Below are positions 12,364 through 12,386 of a DNA stretch of 12,386 nt, in pieces. The notes beneath the pieces are model-generated. The model was not told the DNA's origin. It ran no database searches and saw nothing but the letters and a program-made list of their open reading frames with translations. Numbering within the stretch: the stretch's first letter is position 1; every line of letters starts with the position of its first letter. The translations under genes and the position numbers were made by a program. Source of the DNA: Alkalibaculum bacchi (GTDB lineage: Bacteria > Bacillota > Clostridia > Eubacteriales > Alkalibacteraceae); contig NZ_CALNCS010000094.1 in NCBI RefSeq assembly GCF_937875145.1, forward strand, positions 1-12,386, read 5' to 3'.

Positions 12364-12386
12364 TATACAAAAAAACGCCACGTGAA

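Overview
The window is low-GC, with strong GGAGG-type ribosome sites, Rho-independent terminators and a Firmicutes-style gene set (HPr kinase, DegV, UvrC with GIY-YIG and a four-cysteine motif, short bacterial phosphoglucose isomerase). It is most consistent with an anaerobic member of the Clostridia; I cannot place it to genus.

Layout. (1) 1-87: 3' part of a tRNA-Gly(GCC) gene and its terminator. (2) 88-802: a gene-poor stretch with a decayed membrane-protein frame on the minus strand and a short hairpin-rich patch or remnant ORF (484-645). (3) 803-2196: a three-gene operon, hicA (toxin), hicB (antitoxin with a long C-terminal tail) and a SecB-like chaperone, behind a promoter whose -10 box lies in a series of ATGGTATCA-type repeats, closed by a terminator. 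This fits a tripartite toxin-antitoxin-chaperone (TAC) system of the HicAB type. (4) About 2206-3174: nearly 1 kb with no credible ORF but densely packed with hairpins, internally repeated structural modules and a terminator. I read it as a very large structured non-coding RNA of the general GOLLD/ROOL style, not assignable to a family by eye. (5) 3245-3368: tRNA-Arg(UCG) on the minus strand with its promoter. (6) 3549-5224: a lipoprotein with two beta-sandwich repeats and a PAS-GGDEF diguanylate cyclase. (7) 5479-5730: small minus-strand hypothetical gene, divergent from uvrC. (8) 5854-9913: housekeeping cluster uvrC, hprK, ycdX-like PHP phosphatase and cyclophilin, then degV (9972-10832) after a weak terminator. 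(9) 10922-12262: pgi on the minus strand, convergent with degV.

The accessory part is 88-3244, between two tRNA genes, where the TAC operon and the large RNA sit side by side. The rest is core metabolism, DNA repair and signalling. In the core part HprK controls carbon use through HPr phosphorylation and pgi supplies glycolytic flux, but they are on opposite strands and nothing ties their expression together. The most interesting items are the HicAB-SecB operon with the HicB tail as a candidate chaperone-dependence segment, and the large RNA, where two copies of one hairpin module within the molecule differ by compensatory base-pair changes.
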